DNA of 41,451 nt from the NCBI RefSeq assembly GCF_030209755.1, contig NZ_JARVRH010000029.1, forward strand, positions 1-41,451. The letters are read 5' to 3'. A program made the translations under genes and the position numbers. The notes under the pieces are model-generated. The model was not told the DNA's origin and did not search any database. It was given only the letters and a program-made list of their open reading frames with translations. Each line of letters begins with the position of its first letter. Position 1 is the stretch's first letter. This stretch comes from Arthrobacter sp. efr-133-TYG-118. GTDB lineage: Bacteria; Actinomycetota; Actinomycetes; Actinomycetales; Micrococcaceae. This document shows positions 8,130 through 16,721 of the stretch, one piece after another.

Positions 8130-9212
8130 ATGCGTTCAATGACCAGATTCGCGATCGCAACGGTTGGGGCCGTCCTGCTGTCAACCACGTTGCTCACGTC
8201 GCCTGCACTGGCGGCCAATGACGGCAGCAACTCAGGACAAAACGCCTCTACCGGCAACGGACACCAAGGCAACACTGAGGGCTTCAGCTTCGGCGTGATC
8301 GGCGACGTGCCTTACGGTGCCGCTGAGATCCAGGCCTTCCCGTCCTACATTCAGGACCTGAATGCGCACAAGGAACTGAGTTTCGTAGCACACGTGGGCG
8401 ATATCAAGAATGGATCCTCACAGTGCACCGACCAGTACTTCGACGCCATCAAGAAGAACTTTGACAGCTTTACCACCCCGCTCGTCTACACCCCGGGCGA
8501 CAACGAGTGGACTGACTGCCACCGAACGAACAACGGCGCCTACAACCCCCTGGAAAGACTGGCCAAGGTCCGGGAAGTCTTCTTCCCGAAGCCCGGATTC
8601 ACACTTGGCGCACCGATGACGGTGAAGTCACAGGCAAAGGAAGGCTTCCCGGAGAACGTCAGCTTCCGCAAGCATGAGGTCGCCTTCACTGCCGTCAACA
8701 TTCCGGGGAGCAATAATTCGATGCTGCCGTGGACGGGACTTGGCCAGACCCAGCCCACGGCCGCCCAACTTAACGAGGTACAGCAGAGGACCGATGCTGA
8801 CATCCAGGAGTTGAGGGATACCTTCCGCAAGGCGCGGAATAACGGTGACCGGGCCGTCGTCGTGATGACGCAGGCGGACATGTTCGACCCGACAGTCGCG
8901 GCCCCTTCCCAAACGGATTTTGGTGCTTTCAAGCCCCTGGTGCAGACCTTGATTGAGGAATCGAACGCGTTCGGCGGCCCGGTCTATCTCATCAACGGTG
9001 ACAGCCACGTGTACAACCAGGACCACCCCCTCGCGGCAGGTTCGACGTGGCTGTCTTTCTACGGCCAGGCCACTGCGGCGAAGAACCTGACGCGAATCAC
9101 CGTGGATGGATCCAACAATGCGAAGGACTGGCTCAAGGTCACGGTCAACCCGGAGGATGCAACCAACGTCATGTCGTTCGACCGGATCCCATTCACGCAC
9201 CCGGCCTCGTAG
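8130..9212 (+). CDS. Exported calcineurin-like metallophosphoesterase
   Basis: A 360-residue protein. The N-terminus is a Sec signal peptide: basic MRSMTR, hydrophobic core to about residue 27, and cleavage predicted after SPALA. The mature part carries the two-metal phosphoesterase motifs: GVIGDVPYG (D of motif I), AHVGDIKNG (GD motif II), TPGDNEW (GDN motif III) and INGDSHVY near the end (GDSH, motif IV-like). It therefore probably hydrolyses a phosphate ester outside the membrane or at the wall; the substrate is unknown. The frame is open far upstream through the tRNA repeats, but GAGGAGAG at 8117-8124 and the signal peptide fix the start at the ATG of 8130. Convergent with the MFS gene. 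Confidence 0.88.
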   Translation: MRSMTRFAIATVGAVLLSTTLLTSPALAANDGSNSGQNASTGNGHQGNTEGFSFGVIGDVPYGAAEIQAFPSYIQDLNAHKELSFVAHVGDIKNGSSQCTDQYFDAIKKNFDSFTTPLVYTPGDNEWTDCHRTNNGAYNPLERLAKVREVFFPKPGFTLGAPMTVKSQAKEGFPENVSFRKHEVAFTAVNIPGSNNSMLPWTGLGQTQPTAAQLNEVQQRTDADIQELRDTFRKARNNGDRAVVVMTQADMFDPTVAAPSQTDFGAFKPLVQTLIEESNAFGGPVYLINGDSHVYNQDHPLAAGSTWLSFYGQATAAKNLTRITVDGSNNAKDWLKVTVNPEDATNVMSFDRIPFTHPAS

Positions 9213-9251
9213 CTAAAGCAATCCAAGCAGGACGCCGGGCAGCCAAAAGTC

Positions 9252-9280
9252 GCCGGAATCTCCGTGGTGGAGGTTCCGGC
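9252..9280. terminator. Bidirectional terminator hairpin between metallophosphoesterase and MFS genes
   Basis: Arms GCCGGAATCTCC and GGAGGTTCCGGC (one G-T wobble) around loop GTGGT, flanked further out by CAGCC / GGCTG. On the minus strand the stem is followed by a short T run, so it best serves the MFS transcript. Confidence 0.6.
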
Positions 9281-9301
9281 GGCTGGCCTCCCCAAGCACC
9301 C

Positions 9302-10741
9302 CTAGCCCCGCCGTTTCTCGGGTTTGCCCACAACACTGCGACTGACTTCAGCTCCGGCGTGCCGGTGCAGCGTGAGGCTGTCCGCTGTGCTCAAGAGCAT
9401 CACGGCAGCCATGGCGAGGAAGGCACCACGGTACGCCGAGGACGGGCCGTCGCCGAAGAGCGACACATGGTCGAAGAGACGCAGGAAGAGCGCACCCACG
9501 GCAATACCGCCACCCGCGGCCAGTTGCACCAACGTAGCTGACACGGCGTTGGCCGAGGGAAGCTCCCCGGGGACGATATCCGCATACTGCACGGAGGCGT
9601 ACGCTGAGAATCCGATCGAGCGGAAGGCCCCGCTGGCCAGTAGCAAGACAAAGATCAACGGCTCCGGGGTTCCTGCGTTGAGCGCTGCACAAGCGGCAAA
9701 GGTGACGGCCGAGGCGAAAGAGGCGAAGACCAACACGGGTTTGAAGCCGAACCGCCGAATGATGGGCGTCGTGGCGGGCTTGATCCCGATATTGCCGATG
9801 AACACCGCGGCCACCATGGCACCGGATTTGAGTGGATCCCAGCCAAAGCCGTCCTGGAACAACAGCGGCAGCAGAAAAGGCACCGAGCTGATGGTCAGGC
9901 GATAGACGAACCCTCCGGTGGAGGTGGCCCGGAACGTTCGCGTGGCGAAAACCCGGAGATCGAAGAGCGGAGCCTTGGCTTTGAGCATCCACCAGGCCGC
10001 TCCGGCCAAAGCAAGTGCTCCGGCCAACAGCACGGCGGCCGGGACCGCGCCCGCGCCATGACCACCAACCCCTTCAAGGCCCACCACAAGCGATCCGACG
10101 CCGAAGGTGGTAAGCGTGAGCCCCACCCAGTCGAGCCGCCGGGCGGCATCGCCTCCCGTTCGCGGAACCAGCCTCAGGGCTGCGATGAACGCAGCAAGCC
10201 CCAGCGGTACGTTGATCAGGAAGATCCAGTGCCAGGAAAGATAGGTTGTGAAAGCTCCGCCGACAAGCGGCGCCAAAACGGGGGCCAGCAACCCGGGCCA
10301 CACAAGGAATGCCGTGGCGCGGAGGAGCTCCGACTTGGGCGTGCCCCGCAGCACCACGAGAGTCCCGACCGGCACCATCATGGCTCCGCCGGCCCCCTGT
10401 GCCACACGGCTCAAGGTCAACAGGGTGAGGTCCTGGCTGGCCGCGCACAACAGCGAGGCCACGGTGAACACGGCGATCGCCAGGCAGAAGATCCGACGCG
10501 CACCAAAGCGTTCAGCGAGCCAGCTGCTGAGCGGAATTCCCATGGCCACAGTCACCAGGTAGGCAGTCATCGTGATGTTGACATCGGCCGAGACCACTTT
10601 GAAGTCGGCGGCGATGCTCGGCATGGCAGTAGTAAGGACTGTTCCGTCAAGGAACTCCATGAAGAAGGTGGCTGCGACCAGCAACGCGAGCCGTGGCTGC
10701 CACTTGGATTCGGACTGGACGTCCGGGACTGCGCCGGTCAC
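9302..10741 (-). CDS. MFS transporter, DHA2-like drug:H+ antiporter
   Basis: A 479-residue inner-membrane transporter with about 14 hydrophobic segments. The first helix carries FMEFLDGTVLTTAMPSIA, the DHA2-family motif D1 (LDxTVVNVALP) in variant form. The loop after helix 2 has AERFGARRIF (motif A), and RVAQGAGGAMMVP matches motif B. The LAPVLAPLVGGAFTTYLSWHWIFLINVPLG stretch contains motif C. Export of toxic organic compounds is the usual role; no substrate is visible. The gene starts with GTG at 10741 and overlaps the recQ stop codon by three bases (GTGA), so the two genes share one transcript. This pairing does not obviously relate the functions. Confidence 0.88.
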   Translation of the reverse strand: MTGAVPDVQSESKWQPRLALLVAATFFMEFLDGTVLTTAMPSIAADFKVVSADVNITMTAYLVTVAMGIPLSSWLAERFGARRIFCLAIAVFTVASLLCAASQDLTLLTLSRVAQGAGGAMMVPVGTLVVLRGTPKSELLRATAFLVWPGLLAPVLAPLVGGAFTTYLSWHWIFLINVPLGLAAFIAALRLVPRTGGDAARRLDWVGLTLTTFGVGSLVVGLEGVGGHGAGAVPAAVLLAGALALAGAAWWMLKAKAPLFDLRVFATRTFRATSTGGFVYRLTISSVPFLLPLLFQDGFGWDPLKSGAMVAAVFIGNIGIKPATTPIIRRFGFKPVLVFASFASAVTFAACAALNAGTPEPLIFVLLLASGAFRSIGFSAYASVQYADIVPGELPSANAVSATLVQLAAGGGIAVGALFLRLFDHVSLFGDGPSSAYRGAFLAMAAVMLLSTADSLTLHRHAGAEVSRSVVGKPEKRRG

Positions 10742-12909
10742 GCTGCTTGGCCGAGGACGAGAGGCAACACCGATCCTGCCCCGGCTTGCCTGAGGGCGCG
10801 GCCGGCAACGGTCATTGTCCAGCGACTGTCCGCCAGGTCATCGACCAGGAGGATGCCTTGACCGCCTAGCGACGCAAGGCTCTGTCCAAGTTCGGAACCC
10901 ACCACGAGGCGCTCCCAGACACCGGCCAGCCGATAGGCGCTGTTGCCACCGCGCCCGCCTGTGGGTCCCCCATGCTGAAGTTGAAGGGAACCCAAATACG
11001 GCATCTGGCCGATGCCGGCTATGCCGCGGGCCAAGGATTCGACCAGCGCCGGCTTGTTCCTGGAGGGGATGCTCACGACGGCTGCCGGACGCCCTTGGCC
11101 GCTCCACCCGGTGGATCGGCCGTCTCCGGCAGACCATTCCCGCAACACCTGCACGCAGGCCTGCAGCATGGCAGGTTCAACCTCGCGGTCAGCCGCCCCG
11201 GCAGCGAAGAGCTCACGGAGGGCACCACCCCAGCCGAGGTCGGTCAGGCGGGCCAGGACGCGTCCTTCGGCCAGCAACTCCTCGGCCTTGATCTTGCCTT
11301 TCACCGTCACGCCCAGCCGGTCCATGCCACTGGGCCATTGAAGCCGTGGTTCGAGCGCAAGACCCGCGCGCCGAAGGGTCTGCCCGGCGGCGTCGGCGGC
11401 CGCTGCTGCCACGTCCGCTGGGAACCACTTGCCGGCGCAATTGTCGCAACGGCCGCATGCACGTGCGGATTCGTCGTCCAGGACCGCGGTGATATATTCC
11501 ATGCGGCATCCAGCGGTGTCCTGGTAAATCACCATGGAATCCTGCTCGTCCACACGGGCCTCGGCGATGCGGGCGTAGCGTTCGGCGTCGTAGATCCACG
11601 GCCGCCCCGTGGACCTCCACCCACCGCTGACGCGCTCCACCGCTCCATCCACGGCCAGGACCTTCAGCAGGAGTTCCAAAGGCGTTCGGCGCAGGTCCAC
11701 CCGCGCTTCGAGGGCCACCGTGGACAAGGCAGAGCCGGATTCGGCCAAGACGTTGAGTACGGCTGCGGCCTTTTCCTCCGAGGGCATTGAAGCAGTCGCA
11801 AAGTACTGCCAGATCTCGCGGTCCTCGGATCCAGGCAGGAGGAGCACATCGGCATTTGCGGCGCCGCGGCCGGCACGGCCAACTTGCTGGTAGTAAGCCA
11901 CCGGCGATGACGGGGCACCAAGGTGGATAACGAACCCGAGATCCGGCTTATCGAAGCCCATGCCGAGCGCCGAAGTGGCCACCAGCGCCTTCACTTGGTT
12001 GTCCTTGAGGAGTTGCTCGGCCCGTTCACGATCCGCGGGGTCCGTCCTCCCGGTGTAGGACAAGACGTTGTGGCCTGCCTCGGAGAGCAGCCGGGCCGTG
12101 TCTTCAGCGGCCGAAACGGTCAGGGTGTAGATGATTCCGCTGCCTGGCATGTCTGCCAGATGGGTCAGCAACCAGCCAAGGCGATCCCGCGAGTCGGCGA
12201 GCTTCAAGACACCCAGCCGCAAGGACTCCCGGCCAAGCTCCCCACGGATGGTCAGCACTCCGGCGCCGAGCTGTTCTTCGATGTCATGGACCACCCGGGA
12301 GTTGGCCGTCGCCGTGGTGGCCAGCACGGGAACACTGCCGGGCAGTTGCTCGATGAGATCGGCGATGCGCCGATAGTCGGGACGGAAATCGTGCCCCCAG
12401 TCCGAAATGCAGTGCGCCTCGTCAATCACCAGGAGACCCGTGCGGCGGATGAGCTCGGGAAGCTGGTTTTCCCGGAACGAAGGATTGGTGAGCCGTTCCG
12501 GCGAAACCAGGAGAACGTCCACCTCGTCCGCGGCGAGTTGCCCGCGGACGTTGTCCCACTCAAGCTGGTTGGCGGAGTTGATCGCTACGGCCCGTACCCC
12601 GGCACGTGCGGCTGCTGCCACTTGGTCCCGCATGAGTGCGAGCAGCGGCGAAACGATGAGGGTGAGCCCTGCGCCGCGGCGCCTCAACAACAACGACGAG
12701 ACGAAGTACACAGCCGACTTGCCCCAGCCCGTCCGCTGCACCACCAAAGCGCGCCGTCCAGCGTCGACGAGGGCCTCTATCGCCTCATACTGGCCGTCGT
12801 GGAATCGGGCGTCCGCATTTCCCACAAGCTCCTTCAAGACTTCAAGGGCCTGCATCCGGGTGGTGGACTGTTCTGCTGCGAGTAGGGCAGCATCCGGGTT
12901 GTTGGGCAT
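10738..12909 (-). CDS. recQ: RecQ family ATP-dependent DNA helicase with phosphoribosyltransferase-like C-terminus
   Basis: A 723-residue 3'-5' DNA helicase. Helicase motifs run in order: QRTGWGKSAVYF (motif I, about 57-68), IVSPLLALMRDQ (Ia), LLVIDEAHCISDWGHDFRPDY (DEAH box plus aromatic loop, about 160), TATA (III), and GMGFDKPD followed by YYQQVGRAGR (V-VI). A zinc-binding segment follows with Cys spaced as C...ACGRCDNC (about 490-515). Instead of an HRDC domain, the last 115 residues (about 609-723) resemble a type I phosphoribosyltransferase: GILLVDDLADSRWTMT aligns with a PRPP-binding loop, though the usual Thr-Gly is changed. The start at 12909 (MPNNPDAALL) is preferred over 12957, since an AATACT box precedes it by six bases. 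It is divergent from the mutase gene across a perfect inverted repeat. Confidence 0.9.
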   Translation of the reverse strand: MPNNPDAALLAAEQSTTRMQALEVLKELVGNADARFHDGQYEAIEALVDAGRRALVVQRTGWGKSAVYFVSSLLLRRRGAGLTLIVSPLLALMRDQVAAAARAGVRAVAINSANQLEWDNVRGQLAADEVDVLLVSPERLTNPSFRENQLPELIRRTGLLVIDEAHCISDWGHDFRPDYRRIADLIEQLPGSVPVLATTATANSRVVHDIEEQLGAGVLTIRGELGRESLRLGVLKLADSRDRLGWLLTHLADMPGSGIIYTLTVSAAEDTARLLSEAGHNVLSYTGRTDPADRERAEQLLKDNQVKALVATSALGMGFDKPDLGFVIHLGAPSSPVAYYQQVGRAGRGAANADVLLLPGSEDREIWQYFATASMPSEEKAAAVLNVLAESGSALSTVALEARVDLRRTPLELLLKVLAVDGAVERVSGGWRSTGRPWIYDAERYARIAEARVDEQDSMVIYQDTAGCRMEYITAVLDDESARACGRCDNCAGKWFPADVAAAAADAAGQTLRRAGLALEPRLQWPSGMDRLGVTVKGKIKAEELLAEGRVLARLTDLGWGGALRELFAAGAADREVEPAMLQACVQVLREWSAGDGRSTGWSGQGRPAAVVSIPSRNKPALVESLARGIAGIGQMPYLGSLQLQHGGPTGGRGGNSAYRLAGVWERLVVGSELGQSLASLGGQGILLVDDLADSRWTMTVAGRALRQAGAGSVLPLVLGQAA

Positions 12910-12945
12910 GGCTTCAGTATTCCAGCACCCGCAGACAGCCAGAAC

Positions 12946-12996
12946 CCGGGAGGTCATCTATGTTGACAAGCGTTTTCCACATAGATGACCTCCCGG
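12946..12996. repeat. Perfect 18-bp inverted repeat between recQ and the mutase gene
   Basis: Left arm CCGGGAGGTCATCTATGT at 12946-12963 and its exact complement at 12979-12996, separated by 15 bases. The genes on both sides point away, so this is not a terminator. A TTGACA hexamer begins at 12963, on the inner edge of the left arm. Operator, cruciform or relic of a small inverted-repeat element are possible. Confidence 0.85.
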
Positions 12997-13020
12997 CGCA
13001 GTGACCACCTCGCTCCACAG

Positions 13021-13026
13021 TAAGAT
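13021..13026 (+). promoter_or_regulatory. -10 box of the phosphohexomutase gene, leaderless arrangement
   Basis: TAAGAT, then seven bases, then GTG at 13034. It supports this start over the GTG at 13001. Confidence 0.55.
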
Positions 13027-13033
13027 TGAGCGC

Positions 13034-14452
13034 GTGACTAGCGAGCAGAACAAGACATTTGACCTCTCGGCTTCCTTCAAGGCCTATGACGTCCGGGGAA
13101 TCGTCGGCGAATCCATCACATCCCACATCGTGGAATCCGTCGGCGCGGCCTTCGTCGACACCCTCGGCCTCGCCGGGGAGACTGTGCTGGTTGGCGGCGA
13201 CATGCGCCCGTCATCTCCCGAATTCATCAAGGCATTCGCCGACGGCGCCGCGCGCCGCGGCGCCGATGTCCAGCTCCTGGACCTCATCTCCACCGACGAG
13301 CTCTACTACGCTTGCGGTGCCCTCAATGCGGCCGGTGCCACGTTCACCGCAAGCCACAACCCCGCCGAGTACAACGGCATCAAGATGTCCAAGGCCGGCG
13401 CCCAGCCGATCTCCTCCGAAACAGGCCTCAAGGAAATCCAGGCGCTGGCGGAGAACTACCTCAACAGCGGCAGCATCCCTGCTGCAGATGTCCAAGGCAA
13501 GATCAGCACACGCGATGTCCTGAAGGACTACTCCGAGTACTTGCGCAGCCTGGTCGACCTCAAGGGCTCCCGTCCGCTGAAGATCGTCGTCGACGCAGGA
13601 AACGGCATGGCCGGGCTGACCACTCCCGCAGTGCTTGGTGACCAGTTGCTTCCTGCCCTGCCGTTCGAGATCGTCCCCCTGTACTTTGAGCTGGACGGCT
13701 CTTTCCCGAACCACCCCGCCAATCCGCTTGAGCCCGAAAACCTTCGCGATCTGCAAGCCGCAGTCATCGAGCACGGTGCGGATATCGGCCTGGCGTTCGA
13801 CGGCGACGCCGACCGTTGCTTCGTGATTGACGAGAAGGGCGAACCCGTGTCGCCGTCTGCCATCACCGGAATGGTTGCGCGCCGGGAAATCGCCCGCGCA
13901 CAGGCCGCAGGTGAAAAGACCCCCGTGATCATCCACAACCTGCTGACCTCGCGGGCAGTCCCGGAGCTGGTCGCGACGGATGGTGGCAGGGCTGTGCGCA
14001 CACGTGTGGGGCACTCGTTCATCAAGGCTGTCATGGCCGAAGAAGGAGCCGTCTTCGGCGGCGAACACTCGGCGCACTTCTACTTCCGCGATTTTTGGAA
14101 CGCGGACACCGGCATGCTCGCGGCCATGCACGTCTTGGCGGCATTGGGCGAGCAGGATGGCCCGCTGTCCGACCTTGGCCGCCAGTACGAGCCTTATGTC
14201 TCTTCCGGTGAAATCAATTCCGAAATCGAAGACAAGGCAGGAGCCGTTGAGAGGGTCCGCGCCGAATTTGATCGCGAAGACGTCGACGTGGACACCATGG
14301 ATGGCAGCACCTTCACCGCGAAGGACGGCAGCTGGTGGTTCAATCTGCGTCCGTCCAACACAGAGCCGTTCCTGCGGCTGAACGCCGAGGCGAAGGATCT
14401 TGCCACGATGGAAAAGGTGCGGGACCGCGTCCTCGCACTGGTCCGGTCCTAG
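13034..14452 (+). CDS. manB: Phosphomannomutase/phosphoglucomutase
   Basis: A 472-residue cytoplasmic alpha-D-phosphohexomutase interconverting hexose 6- and 1-phosphates, feeding GDP-mannose and other sugar nucleotides for wall glycans. FKAYDVRGIVGE opens the first domain. TASHNPAEYNGIK carries the phosphorylated Ser107, DGDADRCF (about residue 256) is the metal loop, GGEHSAHFYF (about 345) reads the sugar, and RPSNTEPFLR near 440 binds the phosphate in domain 4. The GEHSAHFYFRDF form is typical of bacterial PMM/PGM. Start at the leaderless GTG; a longer start at 13001 would add 11 residues without a motif. The next gene follows 27 bases later on the same strand. The choice between mannose and glucose specificity is uncertain. 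Confidence 0.9.
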   Translation: MTSEQNKTFDLSASFKAYDVRGIVGESITSHIVESVGAAFVDTLGLAGETVLVGGDMRPSSPEFIKAFADGAARRGADVQLLDLISTDELYYACGALNAAGATFTASHNPAEYNGIKMSKAGAQPISSETGLKEIQALAENYLNSGSIPAADVQGKISTRDVLKDYSEYLRSLVDLKGSRPLKIVVDAGNGMAGLTTPAVLGDQLLPALPFEIVPLYFELDGSFPNHPANPLEPENLRDLQAAVIEHGADIGLAFDGDADRCFVIDEKGEPVSPSAITGMVARREIARAQAAGEKTPVIIHNLLTSRAVPELVATDGGRAVRTRVGHSFIKAVMAEEGAVFGGEHSAHFYFRDFWNADTGMLAAMHVLAALGEQDGPLSDLGRQYEPYVSSGEINSEIEDKAGAVERVRAEFDREDVDVDTMDGSTFTAKDGSWWFNLRPSNTEPFLRLNAEAKDLATMEKVRDRVLALVRS

Positions 14453-14479
14453 CCGGCAGCCCCGAAGGCGAGCATCAGC

Positions 14480-14932
14480 ATGAATCCCCAGATCAACGGC
14501 CTCGAAAGCACGGAGGAACACGAACTCCGCGAAGTGCGTGAAACACTTGGGGCCGCCTTGGCAACAGCGCAGGAACACCTGGAACAAAACGGTGGCTTCC
14601 TGCCCTTCGCAGTCACGCTCGCCGAGGACCACGAACTTCGGATCCTCTTCGTAACGCCTGAAGAGCCAGACGACGAGGGAAACGTCGACACAGAGTCGAT
14701 GCTGGCAGACATCCTCGAATTGCTGCGCCAAGGCCGTGACCAATACCGTGCGGTGGCGATTGCGAGCGATGTAATCCTTCCGGAACACGGCTCGGACGGG
14801 ATCCACGCCGCGGCCGAGCATCGCAGCGGTGGTCTCCTCGCAGCCGTTGTCCCTTACGTCCAGACCGCCGAAGGCTTCACCTTTGACAACGCCGAAGCCG
14901 ACACCAATGAACCCCTCGTATGGGTGGACTAG
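14480..14932 (+). CDS. Conserved hypothetical acidic protein
   Basis: A 150-residue acidic protein not recognised as a named family. It has no signal peptide or membrane segment, so it is probably cytoplasmic. It has a helical N-terminal third (ELREVRETLGAALATAQEHLEQ), then alternating strands (FLPFAVTLAEDHELRILFVTP and QYRAVAIASDVILPE). The real-gene call rests on codon bias, a plausible ribosome binding site before the ATG and tight placement behind the mutase gene (27 bases). The pattern of a helix followed by a strand pair and HRSGGLLAAVVPYVQ suggests a small alpha/beta fold. Likely co-transcribed with the mutase, but a functional tie is not shown. It ends 24 bases before nsrR, which has its own -10 box. 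Confidence 0.75.
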   Translation: MNPQINGLESTEEHELREVRETLGAALATAQEHLEQNGGFLPFAVTLAEDHELRILFVTPEEPDDEGNVDTESMLADILELLRQGRDQYRAVAIASDVILPEHGSDGIHAAAEHRSGGLLAAVVPYVQTAEGFTFDNAEADTNEPLVWVD

Positions 14933-14943
14933 ACCTTACTCCG

Positions 14944-14949
14944 TAAGCT
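14944..14949 (+). promoter_or_regulatory. -10 box of nsrR, leaderless arrangement
   Basis: TAAGCT followed by seven bases and the ATG at 14957; no Shine-Dalgarno is present. Confidence 0.5.
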
Positions 14950-14956
14950 TGAGGGC

Positions 14957-15406
14957 ATGAAGATCAATGCCTTCGCTGATGTGAGCCTGCGTGCGCTCCT
15001 GGTTCTCTCGTCCGCGCCCGCAGGAGAACTACTGACGACCCAGAACATCGCAGACGCCGTGGGGACTCCTTACCACCACGTCAGCAAGGCCATTGTTCGG
15101 CTCCGGGAGCTGGGCCTCATCGACGTCGAGCGCGGCCGCAAGGGCGGATCCCGGCTCAGCGCCGCCGGGCAGCGAGCCACCGTTGGCCAGATCCTGCGGG
15201 AACTGAATACCAGGCTCGACCCCGCCGAGTGCCAATCCCCCCATGGTGACTGCCCCCTGATCACGGAATGCGGCTTGCGTCATGCCTTGGCGCGCGCGAG
15301 GGAAGCCTTCTACCGGGAGCTGGACGACGTCGTCGTCTCCTCCCTGCCGCGCCCGCGGCAAATGGCGCCGGCATTCCAGGCGATCGGGTTACGCCCCGGG
15401 CTGTAA
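14957..15406 (+). CDS. nsrR: Rrf2-family nitric oxide-sensing repressor NsrR
   Basis: A 149-residue DNA-binding repressor. The N-terminal winged helix-turn-helix spans about 8-70, with the recognition helix near TPYHHVSKAIVRLRELG and the wing GRKGGSRLS. Three cysteines at 92, 99 and 105 (C-x6-C-x5-C) match the ligands for the Fe-S cluster in NsrR. Loss of DNA binding when NO reacts with the cluster is known for the family. The flavohaemoglobin gene 154 bases downstream, the classical NsrR target, makes NsrR more likely than IscR or RirA. Two palindromes in the space between are candidate binding sites. A leaderless start is likely. Confidence 0.92.
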   Translation: MKINAFADVSLRALLVLSSAPAGELLTTQNIADAVGTPYHHVSKAIVRLRELGLIDVERGRKGGSRLSAAGQRATVGQILRELNTRLDPAECQSPHGDCPLITECGLRHALARAREAFYRELDDVVVSSLPRPRQMAPAFQAIGLRPGL

Positions 15407-15459
15407 GCACGGCTTGCAGCGGGGATCTGTCACTTCCGGGCTGTCGATTAGCCAAATAC

Positions 15460-15512
15460 TTCTACGACGTGTAGAAATTAGATATAGATACTTGCATTTT
15501 AGATACAAGTAT
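15460..15512 (+). promoter_or_regulatory. Candidate NsrR operators upstream of hmp
   Basis: Two inverted repeats in an AT-rich stretch: TTCTAC-GACGT-GTAGAA at 15460-15476, and ATACTTG / CAAGTAT at 15488-15494 and 15506-15512 with an 11-base centre. The second matches the general size of NsrR sites (paired 11-bp half-sites). The low GC in this island contrasts with its surroundings. Start of hmp transcription is likely within or just after it. Confidence 0.6.
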
Positions 15513-15560
15513 TGATCCCGGTCCGTATGCACCCCGCGGGCCATTACGACAGGAGTTCCT

Positions 15561-16721
15561 ATGCTCTCGGACAAGTCCTTCCCCGTCATCGAAGCCACGT
15601 TGCCGCTCGTCGGCGCCCGGATCGGCGATATCACCCCCAAGTTCTACTCCCGACTCTTCGCTGCGCACCCGGAACTGCTCGATGGGCTGTTCAGCCGTTC
15701 GAACCAGCGCTCCGGCAACCAACAGCAGGCCCTCGCTGGAAGCATCGCCGCCTTTGCAAGCCATCTGGTGAGCAACCCCGGAACCCTGCCGGAAACAGTT
15801 CTGTCCCGCATTGCACACCGCCACGCTTCCCTCGGAATCACCGAACCGCAGTACCAAGTGGTCTACGAGCACCTCTTCGCCGCCATCGCAGAGGACCTGG
15901 CCGAGGTCATCACCCCTGAAATCGCCGAAGCCTGGACAGAGGTCTATTGGCTCATGGCGGACGCGCTGATCAAGCTCGAAAAGGGACTCTACGCAGCGCA
16001 GGCCAACGGAAAGATGTGGAGCCCCTGGAAGGTTGCGTCCAAGACTCCCGCAGGCACCGGGTCCATGACCTTCACCCTGGAGCCTGCCGACGACACCCCG
16101 ATCACCGCAGCACTTCCGGGCCAATACATCAGTGTCAAGGTCACACTCCCGGACGGCTTGCGCCAGGTTCGTCAGTACTCACTTTCCGGCCACGCCGGCA
16201 CCAGCCGCAGCTTCACGACCAAGATCGACGACGGCGGCGAAGTCTCGCCGGTGCTGCACAACACCGTTGAGGTGGGCGATGTCCTGGAGATCTCCAACCC
16301 CTACGGTGAGATCACGCTCAAGGAGGGCAGCGGTCCCGTGGTCCTCGCCTCGGCCGGCATCGGCTGCACGCCCACGGCTTCCATCCTGCGCTCGCTCGCC
16401 GATTCCGGCTCCGACCGCCAAGTGCTGGTCCTGCACGCGGAGAGCAATCTGGACAGCTGGGCGTTGCGCGGCCAGATGACGGACGACGTCGACCGCTTGG
16501 ATGGTGCAGAACTCCAGCTCTGGCTGGAGGAACCACAGGCCGGGTCCAAAGCGGGCTTCATGTCACTGCGCGAAGTGGATCTTCCAGCCGACACCTCGCT
16601 GTACTTGTGCGGACCGCTGCCGTTCATGAAGCACATCCGCAACGAAGCCATCAACGCCGGAATCCCCGCCACGAGAATTCATTACGAAGTCTTCGGACCG
16701 GATATCTGGCTCGCCAACTAG
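15561..16721 (+). CDS. hmp: Flavohaemoglobin (nitric oxide dioxygenase)
   Basis: A 386-residue cytoplasmic enzyme oxidising NO to nitrate using NAD(P)H and oxygen. The globin domain (1-140) has Tyr29 in KFYSRLF and the proximal His88 in RHASLGI, matching the positions seen in E. coli Hmp. The FAD domain (about 150-250) shows RQYSLSG, the flavin-binding RxYS motif. The NAD domain has GIGCTPTASIL (about 275) and YLCGPLPFM near 355, and the end EVFGPD is family-typical. Ribosome binding site AGGAG at 15551-15555. Almost certainly under NsrR, encoded just upstream. The stop codon lies inside the left edge of a dispersed palindromic repeat. Confidence 0.96.
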   Translation: MLSDKSFPVIEATLPLVGARIGDITPKFYSRLFAAHPELLDGLFSRSNQRSGNQQQALAGSIAAFASHLVSNPGTLPETVLSRIAHRHASLGITEPQYQVVYEHLFAAIAEDLAEVITPEIAEAWTEVYWLMADALIKLEKGLYAAQANGKMWSPWKVASKTPAGTGSMTFTLEPADDTPITAALPGQYISVKVTLPDGLRQVRQYSLSGHAGTSRSFTTKIDDGGEVSPVLHNTVEVGDVLEISNPYGEITLKEGSGPVVLASAGIGCTPTASILRSLADSGSDRQVLVLHAESNLDSWALRGQMTDDVDRLDGAELQLWLEEPQAGSKAGFMSLREVDLPADTSLYLCGPLPFMKHIRNEAINAGIPATRIHYEVFGPDIWLAN

